This document shows, in pieces, positions 36,437 through 45,420 of a stretch of 64,000 bases of DNA. The stretch's first letter is position 1, and each line of letters opens with the position of its first letter. A program made the translations under genes and the position numbers. Origin of the DNA: Bradyrhizobium sp. NDS-1 (lineage in GTDB: Bacteria > Pseudomonadota > Alphaproteobacteria > Rhizobiales > Xanthobacteraceae); contig NZ_CP136628.1 of the NCBI RefSeq assembly GCF_032918005.1, positions 2,713,501 to 2,777,500 of the forward strand, written 5' to 3'. Under the pieces are notes generated by a model, which saw nothing but the letters and a program-made list of their open reading frames with translations, was not told the origin of the DNA and searched no databases.

Positions 36437-37150
36437 ATGAAGCCTTCCGTGGTCACGATTGAGCCGAGCGGGCACTTCTGCGACGATTGCGCCGTGCGAG
36501 GAGCGGCGGTTTGTTCGTCACTGGATGCGGCCGAGCTCAGGGAGTTCGAACATCTGGGACGCCGCGTTCATTTTGGCTCCGGCGAGACCGTGTTCTCCGA
36601 GGAGGACATCACCAGTTCGTTCTACAACGTTCTCGAAGGCGTCATGCGTCTGTACAAGCTGCTGCCCGACGGCCGGCGACAGATCGTGGGCTTTGCCTTG
36701 CCCGGCGATTTCCTGGGGATGAATTTGTCCGGCCGGCACAATTTTTCTGCCGATGCGATCGGCGCGGTCACCGTGTGCCAGTTCGGCAAAGCGCCGTTCG
36801 GCCGCTTCATCGAAGACCGGCCGCAGCTGCTCAGGCGGATCAACGAGCTGGCCGTTCGCGAGTTGAGCCAGGCGCGCGACCATATGGTCCTGCTCGGCCG
36901 CCGCTCCGCCGACGAGAAAGTCGCAGCCTTTCTGCTCGGCTGGCGTGGACGGCTGGTCGCGCACAATGGGCTGTCCGATACGGTCCCGCTTCCGATGAGC
37001 CGTCAGGACATCGCCGACTATCTCGGCCTGACCATCGAAACCGTCAGTCGCACCTTCACCAAGCTGGAGCGTCACGGCGTGATCGAGATCATTCACGGCG
37101 GCATCAGCCTGCTCGATCCTGCGCGCGCCGAAGCGCTGGCCGCAGCCTGA
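36437..37150 (+). CDS. FNR-type oxygen-sensing transcription regulator (FnrN-like)
   Basis: ATG 36437, after GAGGAG, gives 237 residues. Cys15, Cys18 and Cys26 (CDDCAVRGAAVC) plus Cys114 match the four ligands of the oxygen-labile 4Fe-4S cluster of FNR. A cNMP-type beta roll (40-140) is followed by the dimer helix and a helix-turn-helix with ETVSRTFTKL, the E-SR pattern that reads TTGAT half-sites. Such boxes occur in its own upstream gap and next to three neighbouring units. The frame extends 52 codons upstream, but those residues are not FNR-like. Confidence 0.92.
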   Translation: MKPSVVTIEPSGHFCDDCAVRGAAVCSSLDAAELREFEHLGRRVHFGSGETVFSEEDITSSFYNVLEGVMRLYKLLPDGRRQIVGFALPGDFLGMNLSGRHNFSADAIGAVTVCQFGKAPFGRFIEDRPQLLRRINELAVRELSQARDHMVLLGRRSADEKVAAFLLGWRGRLVAHNGLSDTVPLPMSRQDIADYLGLTIETVSRTFTKLERHGVIEIIHGGISLLDPARAEALAAA

Positions 37151-37179
37151 CGGTCCGTCCGCGGCGCCCTGATCCTTTT

Positions 37180-37193
37180 TTGATCTCAATCAA
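37180..37193 (+). promoter_or_regulatory. perfect FNR box upstream of the 42-aa membrane protein
   Basis: TTGATCTCAATCAA is an exact TTGAT-N4-ATCAA FNR site. Its centre is 57 bp before the ATG of the small gene at 37243, similar to the spacing of the other boxes in this region. Confidence 0.8.
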
Positions 37194-37242
37194 TGACGCC
37201 GGCCGGCCGCGGCAAATAATGGCGCAACCATCAGGGAGGAGC

Positions 37243-37371
37243 ATGATGCCCGCTGACGCATTGTTGATGTCCATTGTCGTCGTCGCGATCTTCGTCGCAT
37301 TCGCCGCAGCTCTGGCTTGGGCGGACCGGCAAACCAGCGCCGGCCGGCTCGATCCGGATTCCAAGCGCTGA
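37243..37371 (+). CDS. 42-residue single-span membrane protein, probable FNR target
   Basis: ATG 37243 (or 37246) lies behind a strong AGGGAGGA at 37233-37240. The product has a hydrophobic helix (about residues 7-27, LLMSIVVVAIFVAFAAALAW) followed by a short polar tail ADRQTSAGRLDPDSKR. The perfect FNR box 57 bp upstream and the fnr gene 92 bp upstream argue that it is real and low-oxygen induced. It could be a small subunit or assembly factor of a respiratory enzyme, but no named family was recognised. Confidence 0.75.
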   Translation: MMPADALLMSIVVVAIFVAFAAALAWADRQTSAGRLDPDSKR

Positions 37372-37645
37372 AGCGCCTGAAGTCTTCGTCCGCTCAGACG
37401 AGCCAGCGGCCGACGCTCGTCCGGCTGGCTTAGGCCAGCGTCTCAACGCAATCGCGCGTTGCGCGGCCTGCAACTCTGCATCAATTAAAACGCATCGACG
37501 CATCCTTCGGATGTGGACTTCCGGCATGACCGCGGCTTTTTCGCGGCATTTGCCTCAAACCGCGCGCGTGCTTTCCGGTTGAAAAGCCTGATAACGTTGA
37601 CTACGCAGGAACCTCAGTGCCTCGTAGTCTTAGGAGCCCCGCGGC

Positions 37646-38374
37646 GTGCCTCAGGACAAGACCGGCGACCCCCGACAGTCGGCGGGCAACAAACTATCGG
37701 TCCTGCGCAAGCACCCGATCTTCGCGGATCTGGAGCCGGAGGCTCTCGATCAACTCTGCCGCTACGCCAAGCACACCACCGTGAAGCGCGGAGCGACGAT
37801 CGCCGCCAAGGGCGATCCAGGCAACAATCTGTTCGCGGTGATCTCGGGGACCGTGAAGATCTCCTCCTCGTCGCCAGATGGGCGGAACGCCATTCTCAAT
37901 CTGATCGGTCCCGGGGAAATCTTCGGCGAGATCGCGGTGCTCGACGGCGCGCCCAGGTCCGCCGACGCCACCGCCAACACCAATTGCGAGCTCTATATCA
38001 TCGACCGCCGGGACTTCCTGCCGTTCGTGAAAAGCCAGCCGGCTCTGGCGATGAAGTTCATCGAGCTGCTCTGTGCGCGGCTGCGCTGGACCAGCCAGCA
38101 GGTCGAGCAGGTCATTCTCCAGAACCTGCCGGGGCGGCTCGCCAGCGCGCTGCTCGGTCTCACGGAGGAGCGCAAGTTCGACTCCGGCAGCGGCACACTG
38201 GCCATCACGCAGCAGGAGATCAGCGAGATGGTGGGAATGACGCGCGAGAGCATCAACAAGCAATTGCGCGCATGGGCCGGCCGCAACTGGGTTCGCCTCG
38301 AGCACGGCGCCATCGTCGTGCTGGATACGGATGCGCTGCGCGAACTCGCCGAGAGCGGCCTCAACGGCGAGTGA
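37646..38374 (+). CDS. CRP/FNR-family transcription regulator (no Fe-S cysteines)
   Basis: The 242-residue product starts at GTG 37646, after TTAGGAG. A cyclic-nucleotide-type fold (25-140, PGEIFGEIAVLDGAPRSADATA in part) precedes a CRP-type HTH with ITQQEISEMVGMTRESINKQLRAWAGRNWV (abbreviated). The phosphate-binding-cassette region FGEIAVLDGAPRSA resembles true cNMP binders, so cAMP-type control is possible. The recognition helix ESINKQL differs from that of the adjacent FNR, so it should read other sites. Targets are unknown. Confidence 0.88.
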   Translation: MPQDKTGDPRQSAGNKLSVLRKHPIFADLEPEALDQLCRYAKHTTVKRGATIAAKGDPGNNLFAVISGTVKISSSSPDGRNAILNLIGPGEIFGEIAVLDGAPRSADATANTNCELYIIDRRDFLPFVKSQPALAMKFIELLCARLRWTSQQVEQVILQNLPGRLASALLGLTEERKFDSGSGTLAITQQEISEMVGMTRESINKQLRAWAGRNWVRLEHGAIVVLDTDALRELAESGLNGE

Positions 38375-38378
38375 TGCC

Positions 38379-39167
38379 TCAGGCCTGATCGTCGATAATG
38401 GCGACCGCGCGGGTCCAGCCCGCGGAGGCGCGTTCGATCTTCACCGGGAAGCATGAGACCGTGAACCCGGTCGAGGGCAGTTGATCGAGATTGTGCAGCT
38501 TCTCGAGATGGCAATAGCCGATGTGCCGTCCGGCCTTGTGGCCTTCCCAGATCAGGCCGGCATCCTTTGTCTCGGCGTATTTCCTCGCGGTGTAGACGAA
38601 CGGCGCGTCCCAGCTCCAGCCGTCGGTGCCGGTCAGGCGAACGCCGCGTTCGAGCAGGTACATGGTGGCCGCATAACCCATGCCGCAGCCGGAATTGACG
38701 TATTCGGCTTGGCCGAATTTGGCCCCGGCGCTGGTGTTGACGACGACGATCTCCAGCGGCGACAGCGTGTGTCCGATGCGCTTCAGTTCGTTCTCGACGT
38801 CGTCGGCGCTCGCCACATAGCCGTCAGGCAGATGCCGGAAGTCGAGCTTCACGCCGGGCTGAAAGCACCATTCCAGCGGGACTTCGTCGATGGTCCATGA
38901 CCGCTCGCCGCGGTTCATGGTCGGATGGAAATGCCAGGGCGCATCGAGATGCGTGCCGTTATGGGTCGAAAGCGAGACCTGTTCGACGGCCCAGCCCTGT
39001 CCGTCCGGCAGATCCTGCGCCTCGAGACCATCGAAGAACTGCAGCATCCGGGGCAGGCCTTGCTGGTGATCGATATACTGGATCGTCGGATGGTTGCCCG
39101 GCGGATCGGCCGTCACGTCGTTTCGCAGCGGCACCGAGATATCGATCAGCTTCCGCGGCATGGGCAT
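38379..39167 (-). CDS. cyclase-family (kynurenine-formamidase-like) metal hydrolase
   Basis: The 262-residue product has the metal-binding motif STHNGTHLDAPWHF (HxGTHxDAPxH) near residue 68 and a second conserved segment VVNTSAGAKFGQ / LTGTDGWSWDAPF. Family members hydrolyse N-formylkynurenine, isatin or cyclic imides. It is divergent from the TRAP transporter dctPQM across 286 bp that contain a strong operator candidate, so its substrate may be the imported acid or a lactone or amide of it. Confidence 0.85.
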   Translation of the reverse strand: MPMPRKLIDISVPLRNDVTADPPGNHPTIQYIDHQQGLPRMLQFFDGLEAQDLPDGQGWAVEQVSLSTHNGTHLDAPWHFHPTMNRGERSWTIDEVPLEWCFQPGVKLDFRHLPDGYVASADDVENELKRIGHTLSPLEIVVVNTSAGAKFGQAEYVNSGCGMGYAATMYLLERGVRLTGTDGWSWDAPFVYTARKYAETKDAGLIWEGHKAGRHIGYCHLEKLHNLDQLPSTGFTVSCFPVKIERASAGWTRAVAIIDDQA

Positions 39168-39285
39168 TCCCTCAACATGGTCCGCTGTTTCGAATATCTT
39201 GAGGGGCCCCTGTTGCCGGCGTCAAGTCACGTGGCGGCGACGATGGACACCAGCCGTACCCGCCATAAAGCGAATTGCGTCAGAA

Positions 39286-39318
39286 ATTGATCGATGCAAC
39301 TCTTGCATTGATCGATGC
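39286..39318. promoter_or_regulatory. operator candidate: two-turn direct repeat plus palindrome upstream of dctP
   Basis: ATTGATCGATGC occurs twice, at 39286-39297 and 39307-39318, 21 bp apart (two helical turns). Between them the perfect palindrome ATGCAA-CTC-TTGCAT spans 39294-39308. The cluster lies in the gap between the divergent cyclase and dctP genes, 119 bp or more from each start. No regulator gene is adjacent. Confidence 0.6.
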
Positions 39319-39453
39319 TGGAATTGGGTTGGACAGAGAATGCCGTCCGCCCTAGGGACGACTTGGTGCTTGACTTCACGCCTGAAGTGGAGCGACCCAA
39401 GGCGGCCCGCAGCCTGCCCGACAACGAAATAATCAACCCCGGAGGAAGCCCAG

Positions 39454-40425
39454 ATGAAGACACTCACCGGTATCATCACAGCCGTTGCGCTGGCGCTCTC
39501 GGCGCCTTTGGCGACCGCACGCGATTTCCGCTCGGCCGACGTCCATCCGGCAGACTATCCGACCGTCGAGGCCGTCAAGTTCATGGGCAAGCAGCTCGCG
39601 GCGGCGAGCGGCGGCAAGCTCGGCGTCAAGGTGTTTCCGAACGGTGCCCTGGGCTCCGAAAAGGACACCATCGAGCAACTCAAGATCGGCGCGCTCGATA
39701 TGATGCGGATCAACGCCTCGCCGCTGAACAATTTCGTGCCCGAGACCATCGCGCTGTGCCTGCCCTTCGTGTTCCGCGACACGCAGCACATGCGCACCGT
39801 CCTCGACGGGCCGATCGGCGACGAGATCCTGGCGGCGATGGCGCCCGCCGGCCTGGTCGGCCTTGCCTATTACGACAGCGGCGCCCGCTCCATCTACACC
39901 GTCAAGGCACCGGTCAAGTCCCTCGCCGACCTCAAGGGTCTGAAGATCCGCGTCCAGCAATCCGACCTGTGGGTCGGCATGATCCAGAGCCTCGGTGCCA
40001 ATCCGACGCCGATGCCATATGGCGAAGTCTATACCGCGCTCAAGACCGGGCTTGTCGACGCTGCCGAGAATAACTGGCCCTCCTATGAGTCCTCGCGCCA
40101 CTTCGAGGCCGCCAAGTTCTACAACATCACCGAGCACTCCCTGGCGCCCGAAGTTCTCGTGATGTCGAAGAAGGTCTGGGACACGCTGAGCAAGGAAGAC
40201 CAGGCGATGGTCCGCAAGGCAGCCAAGGAATCGGTGCCCGTCATGCGCAAGCTCTGGGACGAGCGTGAGCAGGCCTCGCGCAAGACGGTCGAGGCGGCTG
40301 GCGTCCAGGTCGTGACAATCGCCAACAAGCAGGAGTTCGTCGATGCGATGAAGCCGGTGTACCAGAAGTTCGCCGGCGACGAGAAGCTGCAGGGCCTCGT
40401 CAAGCGCATCCAGGACTCGAAGTAA
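39454..40425 (+). CDS. dctP: TRAP transporter solute-binding protein DctP
   Basis: The 323-residue product, from ATG 39454 after GGAGGAAG, has a signal peptide (about 1-22, ALALSAPLATA) and the DctP fold with GALGSEKDTIEQLKIGALDM, LKGLKIRVQQSDLWVGMIQSLGANPTPM (abbreviated) and EVYTALKTGLVDAAENNWPSY. The Arg of KIRVQ and Asn of AENNW are the usual carboxylate and substrate ligands. Binds a C4-dicarboxylate, sugar acid or similar anion in the periplasm; the ENNWPSYESSRH variant is typical of uronate or aldonate-type binders, an inference. Confidence 0.93.
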   Translation: MKTLTGIITAVALALSAPLATARDFRSADVHPADYPTVEAVKFMGKQLAAASGGKLGVKVFPNGALGSEKDTIEQLKIGALDMMRINASPLNNFVPETIALCLPFVFRDTQHMRTVLDGPIGDEILAAMAPAGLVGLAYYDSGARSIYTVKAPVKSLADLKGLKIRVQQSDLWVGMIQSLGANPTPMPYGEVYTALKTGLVDAAENNWPSYESSRHFEAAKFYNITEHSLAPEVLVMSKKVWDTLSKEDQAMVRKAAKESVPVMRKLWDEREQASRKTVEAAGVQVVTIANKQEFVDAMKPVYQKFAGDEKLQGLVKRIQDSK

Positions 40426-40489
40426 GCACAACGGCGTCGGGTCCGGAGTCGCCGACCCGCGACACCGGACCCAGGCGGGGAGGCGCGGG

Positions 40490-41038
40490 ATGACAGACCC
40501 ACACGTCGCAGATCATGAGCATGAGGCGGTCGGACGACCGTCCACCGGCTTGCTGTCACGGATCAACGCTCCAATTGCTCGCATCGGCATGTATCTGTCC
40601 GTGGCCGGCCTGCTCGTCATCGTCACCATCGTGTTCTATCAGGTGTTCGGGCGCTACGTTCTCAATTCCAGCCCGACCTGGACGGAGAACCTTGCACTGG
40701 TTCTGATCCTCTATGTCACGCTGATCGGGGCCGCGGTCGGCGTGCGCGATGCCGGACACATCGGCATGGATAGTCTGCTGGTCATGCTTCCGGATCATAT
40801 GCGGGAGAAGATCGAGCTCGTGATCCACGTCCTGGTGGCCGTGTTCGGCATTGCGATGGCCTATAACGGCTGGATCCTCGGGTCTTCGGTCGGCACCGTG
40901 AAGATCCCCAATCTCGGCCTGCCCGAGGTGATCCGCTACGTGCCGCTCATCGCCTCCGGTCTCCTGATCGTTTCCTTTTCCATCGAGCACATCATGGCTC
41001 TCTTGCGCGGCGAAGAGGTCGTCCCCTCATGGAACTGA
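40490..41038 (+). CDS. dctQ: TRAP transporter small membrane subunit DctQ
   Basis: The 182-residue product has four hydrophobic helices (about 33-52, 68-88, 108-128, 148-170) and the DctQ signature VFYQVFGRYVLNSSPTWTENLALVL (abbreviated). ATG 40490 follows GGGAGGCG. It overlaps dctM by 10 bp. It pairs with DctM as the membrane part of the Na+-driven importer. Confidence 0.92.
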   Translation: MTDPHVADHEHEAVGRPSTGLLSRINAPIARIGMYLSVAGLLVIVTIVFYQVFGRYVLNSSPTWTENLALVLILYVTLIGAAVGVRDAGHIGMDSLLVMLPDHMREKIELVIHVLVAVFGIAMAYNGWILGSSVGTVKIPNLGLPEVIRYVPLIASGLLIVSFSIEHIMALLRGEEVVPSWN

Positions 41039-42321
41039 TGATCCTCGGCGCCACCTTCTTCGGCTTCCTCGTTCTTGGCGTTCCCGTCGCCTTCGCCATC
41101 GGCCTCTCGGCGATCTGCACTATTCTCTACGAAGGCCTGCCCGTCGCGGTCATCTTCCAGCAGATGATGTCGGGAATGAACATCTTCTCCTTCCTTGCCA
41201 TTCCGTTCTTCGTGTTCAGCGGTGAGCTGATGCTGCATGGCGGTGTTGCCGACAAGATCGTGCAACTCGCCAAGAATCTCGTCGGGCACATCCGCGGCGG
41301 GCTCGGCATGTCGAACGTGGTCGCCTGCACGCTGTTCGGCGGCGTCTCCGGATCGCCCGTGGCCGACGTGTCCGCCATGGGCGCGGTGATGATCCCGATG
41401 ATGAAGAAAGAGGGTTTCGACACCGACTACGCCGTCAACGTCACCACCCACGCCTCGCTGGTCGGAGCTTTGATGCCGACCAGCCACAACATGATCATCT
41501 ATGCCCTGGCCGCCGGCGGCAAGGTCTCGATCGGCGCGCTGATCGCCGCCGGCCTCCTGCCGGCGATCGTGCTGATGGTCTGCATGCTCGTGGCCGCCTA
41601 CGCTGTCGCGGTGAAGCGCGGCTATCCGGCCGGCAAGTTCCCGGGCTGGGCCGAGGTGTTCCGCTCGCTCGCGGCCGCGCTGCCGGGTCTTCTGATCGTC
41701 GGCATCATCTTGGCCGGCATCCTGTCCGGCGTCTTCACGGCAACCGAATCTGCGGCCATCGCGGTCACCTACACGATCCTGCTGACCTTCTTCATCTACC
41801 GCACCATGACCTGGGGCAACTTCCTGCGTGCCGCGGCCAAGGCCGTGAAGACGACGGGCGTGGTGCTGCTGCTGATCGGGGTCTCCACCATGTTCCAGTA
41901 CCTGATGGGACTCTACGAGGTGGCCGACCTGGCCGGCGAGATGATGAGCAAGGTGTCGACGCAACCCTGGGTCATCTTCCTGCTCATCAACGTCATCCTG
42001 TTCGTGCTCGGCACGTTCATGGACATGGCGGCGACCATTCTGATCTGCACTCCGATCTTTCTGCCGATCGCGATGAAGGCGGGCATGGACCCGGTGCAGT
42101 TCGGCATGCTGATGCTGATCAACTGCGCGCTTGGACTCAACACCCCGCCGGTCGGAACCACGCAGTTCGTGGGCTGCGCCATCGGCGGCATCTCGGTGGG
42201 TGCGGTGATGCGCACCATCCTGCCGTTCTATGCCGCGCTGATCGCAGCACTGATGTTCGTGACCTACGTCCCTGCATTCTCGCTGTGGCTGCCTCGCCTG
42301 TTGATGGGCTACAAGGGCTAG
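41029..42321 (+). CDS. dctM: TRAP transporter large permease DctM
   Basis: The 430-residue product has about 11-12 helices, the N-terminal GVPVAFAIGLSAICTI and the conserved FGGVSGSPVADVSAMGAVMIPMM (abbreviated), plus TATESAAIAVTYT and LGLNTPPVGTTQF in the C-terminal half. It is the Na+-coupled elevator unit of the TRAP importer encoded with dctPQ and is followed after 22 bp by an SDR gene. Confidence 0.94.
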   Translation: MELMILGATFFGFLVLGVPVAFAIGLSAICTILYEGLPVAVIFQQMMSGMNIFSFLAIPFFVFSGELMLHGGVADKIVQLAKNLVGHIRGGLGMSNVVACTLFGGVSGSPVADVSAMGAVMIPMMKKEGFDTDYAVNVTTHASLVGALMPTSHNMIIYALAAGGKVSIGALIAAGLLPAIVLMVCMLVAAYAVAVKRGYPAGKFPGWAEVFRSLAAALPGLLIVGIILAGILSGVFTATESAAIAVTYTILLTFFIYRTMTWGNFLRAAAKAVKTTGVVLLLIGVSTMFQYLMGLYEVADLAGEMMSKVSTQPWVIFLLINVILFVLGTFMDMAATILICTPIFLPIAMKAGMDPVQFGMLMLINCALGLNTPPVGTTQFVGCAIGGISVGAVMRTILPFYAALIAALMFVTYVPAFSLWLPRLLMGYKG

Positions 42322-42343
42322 CAGCACCAGGGAGACACTATCA

Positions 42344-43150
42344 GTGACGGACTATCGCAAGCTCTTCGATCTCACCGGCAAGACGGCAGTCGTCCTCGGT
42401 GCCGCATCCGGCATCGGCAAGTCGTCGGCCGAGGCCCTCGCCGGGTTAGGGGCCCGTGTCGTTTGCGCCGATCGCGCGCTTGACGCTGCGGAAGCGACGG
42501 CCGCAGGTATTCGCGACAAGGGCGGCTGGGCGGAGGCAGCAGCGTGCGACGCCGCAAGCGCTGCGGACGTCAACGCGCTCGCCAGAATCGTGATGCAGAA
42601 ATTTCCGCGGCTCGACATCGCCGTGACGACGCCCGGGCTCAACATCCGCAAGATCATCCTCGACTACACCGAGGAGGATCTCGACCGCGTCCTCAACCTG
42701 AACGTCAAAGGCACCGTCTGGTTCTTCCAGGCGTTCGGCCGCATCATGGTCAAGCAGAAGGGCGGCAGCATCATCGCCTGCTCCTCGGTGCGCGCGGTGA
42801 CCATCGAGCCGGGCCTTGGTGTCTACGGCTCGACCAAGGCCGCCATCGGCCTGCTGGTCAAGGGCTTTGCCTCCGAGGTCGGCCACGCCGGCGTGCGCGT
42901 CAACGCGATCGCGCCGAGCATCGCCGAGACCGCGCTGACTGGCCCTTTCAAGCAGCGCCCCGACATCTACAATCTCTACGCCGGCCACACCGTGTTCAAC
43001 CGCTGGAGCAGCGCCGATGAGGTCGCCACCGCCGTGGCCTATCTCGCCTCGGACGCCGCGAGCTATGTCAGCGGCAGCACTCTGTTCGTCGATGGCGGCT
43101 GGACCGCGGTCGACGGCCCGCCGACCGGTCTCACCCAGCTGCACAAATAG
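42344..43150 (+). CDS. short-chain dehydrogenase/reductase (classical SDR)
   Basis: The 268-residue product, from GTG 42344, shows the cofactor motif GAASGIGKSSA, the catalytic Ser in IACSSVRAV and YGSTK, and VNAIAPSIAET. Asp at CADRAL suggests NAD(H) preference. The NAG segment is replaced by TTPGLN. Position 22 bp after dctM points to oxidation of the imported hydroxy or sugar acid as the first catabolic step. Confidence 0.87.
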   Translation: MTDYRKLFDLTGKTAVVLGAASGIGKSSAEALAGLGARVVCADRALDAAEATAAGIRDKGGWAEAAACDAASAADVNALARIVMQKFPRLDIAVTTPGLNIRKIILDYTEEDLDRVLNLNVKGTVWFFQAFGRIMVKQKGGSIIACSSVRAVTIEPGLGVYGSTKAAIGLLVKGFASEVGHAGVRVNAIAPSIAETALTGPFKQRPDIYNLYAGHTVFNRWSSADEVATAVAYLASDAASYVSGSTLFVDGGWTAVDGPPTGLTQLHK

Positions 43151-43305
43151 GTCGATCGGCGCACGAAAGCCGCGCCTCGTTCGGTGTTCCGGCTGCATTT
43201 CGCAGTTGCGACAAGACCTTGCAACGGGCACGGCTTGAGCAAATCGCATGGCAGTGCCGGATAAATGCGCTCGGCTGGCTGGTATTTTGGTGTTACCAAT
43301 CTGCC

Positions 43306-45420
43306 ATGAACCAGCACGCCAAGATCGAAATCCGCCATTCGACCTGCCCGCATGATTGCCCCTCGGCATGCGCTCTCGATGTCGAGGTGGTCGACGGCCG
43401 CAGCATCGGCCGCGTCCGTGGTTCGAAGCGGCAGACCTATACCGCTGGCGTCGTCTGCGCCAAGGTCGCGCGCTACGCCGAGCGCATCCATCACCCCGAG
43501 CGGGTGATGTTTCCGATGCGCCGCACCGGGCCGAAGGGTTCAGGTCAATTCGTGCGGATCTCCTGGGACGAGGCGCTGGACGAGATCGGCCATCGCTTCA
43601 ATGCAGCCGAGCGCGAGTTCGGCGCAGAATCGATCTGGCCCTATTACTATGCCGGCACGATGGGCCTGGTGATGCGCGACGGCCTCAACCGTCTCACGCA
43701 CGTCAAAAAATACTCCCGCTTCTATCAGACCATCTGCGCCAATGTCGCGCGCATCGGCTATGCCATCGGCACCGGCAAGATCGCCGGCGTCGATCCGCGC
43801 GAGATGGCGCTCTCCGACCTCGTCGTGATCTGGGGCACCAATCCGGTCAACACCCAGGTCAACGTGATGACGCACGCTTCCCGCGCCCGCAAGGAGCGCG
43901 GCGCGAAGATTGCCGCGGTCGACATCTACGACAACGAGACCATGAAGCAGGCTGATATCAAGATCATCCTGCGGCCCGGCACCGACGGTGCCTTTGCCTG
44001 CGGCGTCATGCACGTCCTGTTCCGCGACGGCTATGCCGACCGCGCCTATATGGACGAATACACCGATTGCCCTGCCGAGCTCGAGGCGCACCTGAAGACG
44101 CGCACACCGGAATGGGCGTCTGCGATTTGCGGCGTCCCGGTGGCGGAAATCGAAGCGTTTGCGAAAGCGGTTGGCGAGACCAAGCGCACCTTCTTCCGCT
44201 TCGGCTACGGCTTCACGCGCAGCCGCAATGGCGCCACGCAGATGCACGCGGCCAATTGCATTCCCGCGGTGACCGGCGCCTGGCAGCATGAAGGCGGCGG
44301 CGCCTTCTTCAACAATTACGCCCTGTGGCATTTCAACGAATCCATCATCGAAGGCCACGATGCCATCGACCCAAATGTGCGCGCGCTCGACCAGTCCAAG
44401 ATTGGTCGCATCCTCACCGGCGATGCCGAAGCCCTGCGCGGCAAGGGCCCGGTCAAGGCGATGCTGATCCAGAACACCAACCCGATGACGGTGGCGCCGG
44501 AGCAGGCGCTGGTGCGCGAGGGTTTTGCGCGCGAGGACCTGTTCGTCGCAGTGCATGAGCAGTTCATGACCGAGACGGCGCTGATGGCGGACATCGTGCT
44601 GCCGGCGACCATGTTCATGGAACACGACGATCTCTATTACGGCGGCGGCCATCAACATATCTCGGTCGGGCCGAAGCTGATCGACCCGCCCGGCGAATGC
44701 CGCTCCAACCATCAGGTGCTGCAGGGACTGGCGCCGCGGCTCGGTGCCAGGCATCCGGGTTTCGAGATGACGCCGCGCGAATTGATCGACGCGACGCTGA
44801 AGCTCAGCAATCACGGCGACATTGCCGGCCTCGAAGCCGACCTCTGGCGCGACCTGCAGCCGGACTTCCGCACCTCGCATTATCTCGATGGCTTTGCCCA
44901 TGCCGACGGGAAATTCCATTTCAGGGCGGACTGGGCCCATCCGCCGTTCGGCGTGACCATGGGCGATTTCGACAAGATGCCTGATCTGCCGGACCATTGG
45001 GCGGTGATCGAGCATTCCGACCAGGCCCATCCGTTCCGGCTAGCGACCAGCCCCTCGCGCAGCTTCCTCAACACCACCTTCAACGAGACGCCGTCCTCGC
45101 AGGCGCGCGAGGGCAAGGCGAGTGTGATGATCCATCCGCTGGATGCGGCCGCGCTCGACATCGCCAACGGCGATGCGGTGACGCTCGGCAATACCCGTGG
45201 CGAGACCACGCTGGTCGCGACGCTGTTTGACGGCGTGCGGCGCGGAGTCCTGATCGCGGAATCCGTTCATCCCAATAAGAACCATATCGGCGGGCGTGGC
45301 ATCAACATGCTGACGGGAGCCGAAGCCGTCGCGCCGATCGGCGGGGCCGCATTCCATGACAACAAGGTCTGGATCAGGAAAGCCTCTGCAGCTCAGGGCA
45401 CGCACTCCGTGACGCCATAG
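43306..45420 (+). CDS. molybdopterin-dependent oxidoreductase (DMSO-reductase family)
   Basis: From ATG 43306 the product has 704 residues; an open extension to 43219 looks spurious. The N-terminal Cys motif STCPHDCPSACALDV with a later VVCAKV supplies a 4Fe-4S cluster. Moco/bis-MGD regions follow (SWDEALDEIGHRFN, VIWGTNPVNTQVN, RFGYGFTRSRNGA, MLIQNTNPMTVAPE) with a C-terminal beta-barrel (PSRSFLNTTFNE). No Tat signal is seen, so it is probably cytoplasmic. The substrate is unknown; formate-dehydrogenase-like and hydratase-like enzymes share this architecture. Its 3' end overlaps the convergent caspase-like gene by 28 bp. Confidence 0.85.
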   Translation: MNQHAKIEIRHSTCPHDCPSACALDVEVVDGRSIGRVRGSKRQTYTAGVVCAKVARYAERIHHPERVMFPMRRTGPKGSGQFVRISWDEALDEIGHRFNAAEREFGAESIWPYYYAGTMGLVMRDGLNRLTHVKKYSRFYQTICANVARIGYAIGTGKIAGVDPREMALSDLVVIWGTNPVNTQVNVMTHASRARKERGAKIAAVDIYDNETMKQADIKIILRPGTDGAFACGVMHVLFRDGYADRAYMDEYTDCPAELEAHLKTRTPEWASAICGVPVAEIEAFAKAVGETKRTFFRFGYGFTRSRNGATQMHAANCIPAVTGAWQHEGGGAFFNNYALWHFNESIIEGHDAIDPNVRALDQSKIGRILTGDAEALRGKGPVKAMLIQNTNPMTVAPEQALVREGFAREDLFVAVHEQFMTETALMADIVLPATMFMEHDDLYYGGGHQHISVGPKLIDPPGECRSNHQVLQGLAPRLGARHPGFEMTPRELIDATLKLSNHGDIAGLEADLWRDLQPDFRTSHYLDGFAHADGKFHFRADWAHPPFGVTMGDFDKMPDLPDHWAVIEHSDQAHPFRLATSPSRSFLNTTFNETPSSQAREGKASVMIHPLDAAALDIANGDAVTLGNTRGETTLVATLFDGVRRGVLIAESVHPNKNHIGGRGINMLTGAEAVAPIGGAAFHDNKVWIRKASAAQGTHSVTP

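Noticed and set aside
37424..37439. Hairpin GCTGGC-TTAG-GCCAGC after the small membrane gene
   Set aside because: It is only a 6-bp stem without a T-run, so it is not called a terminator.
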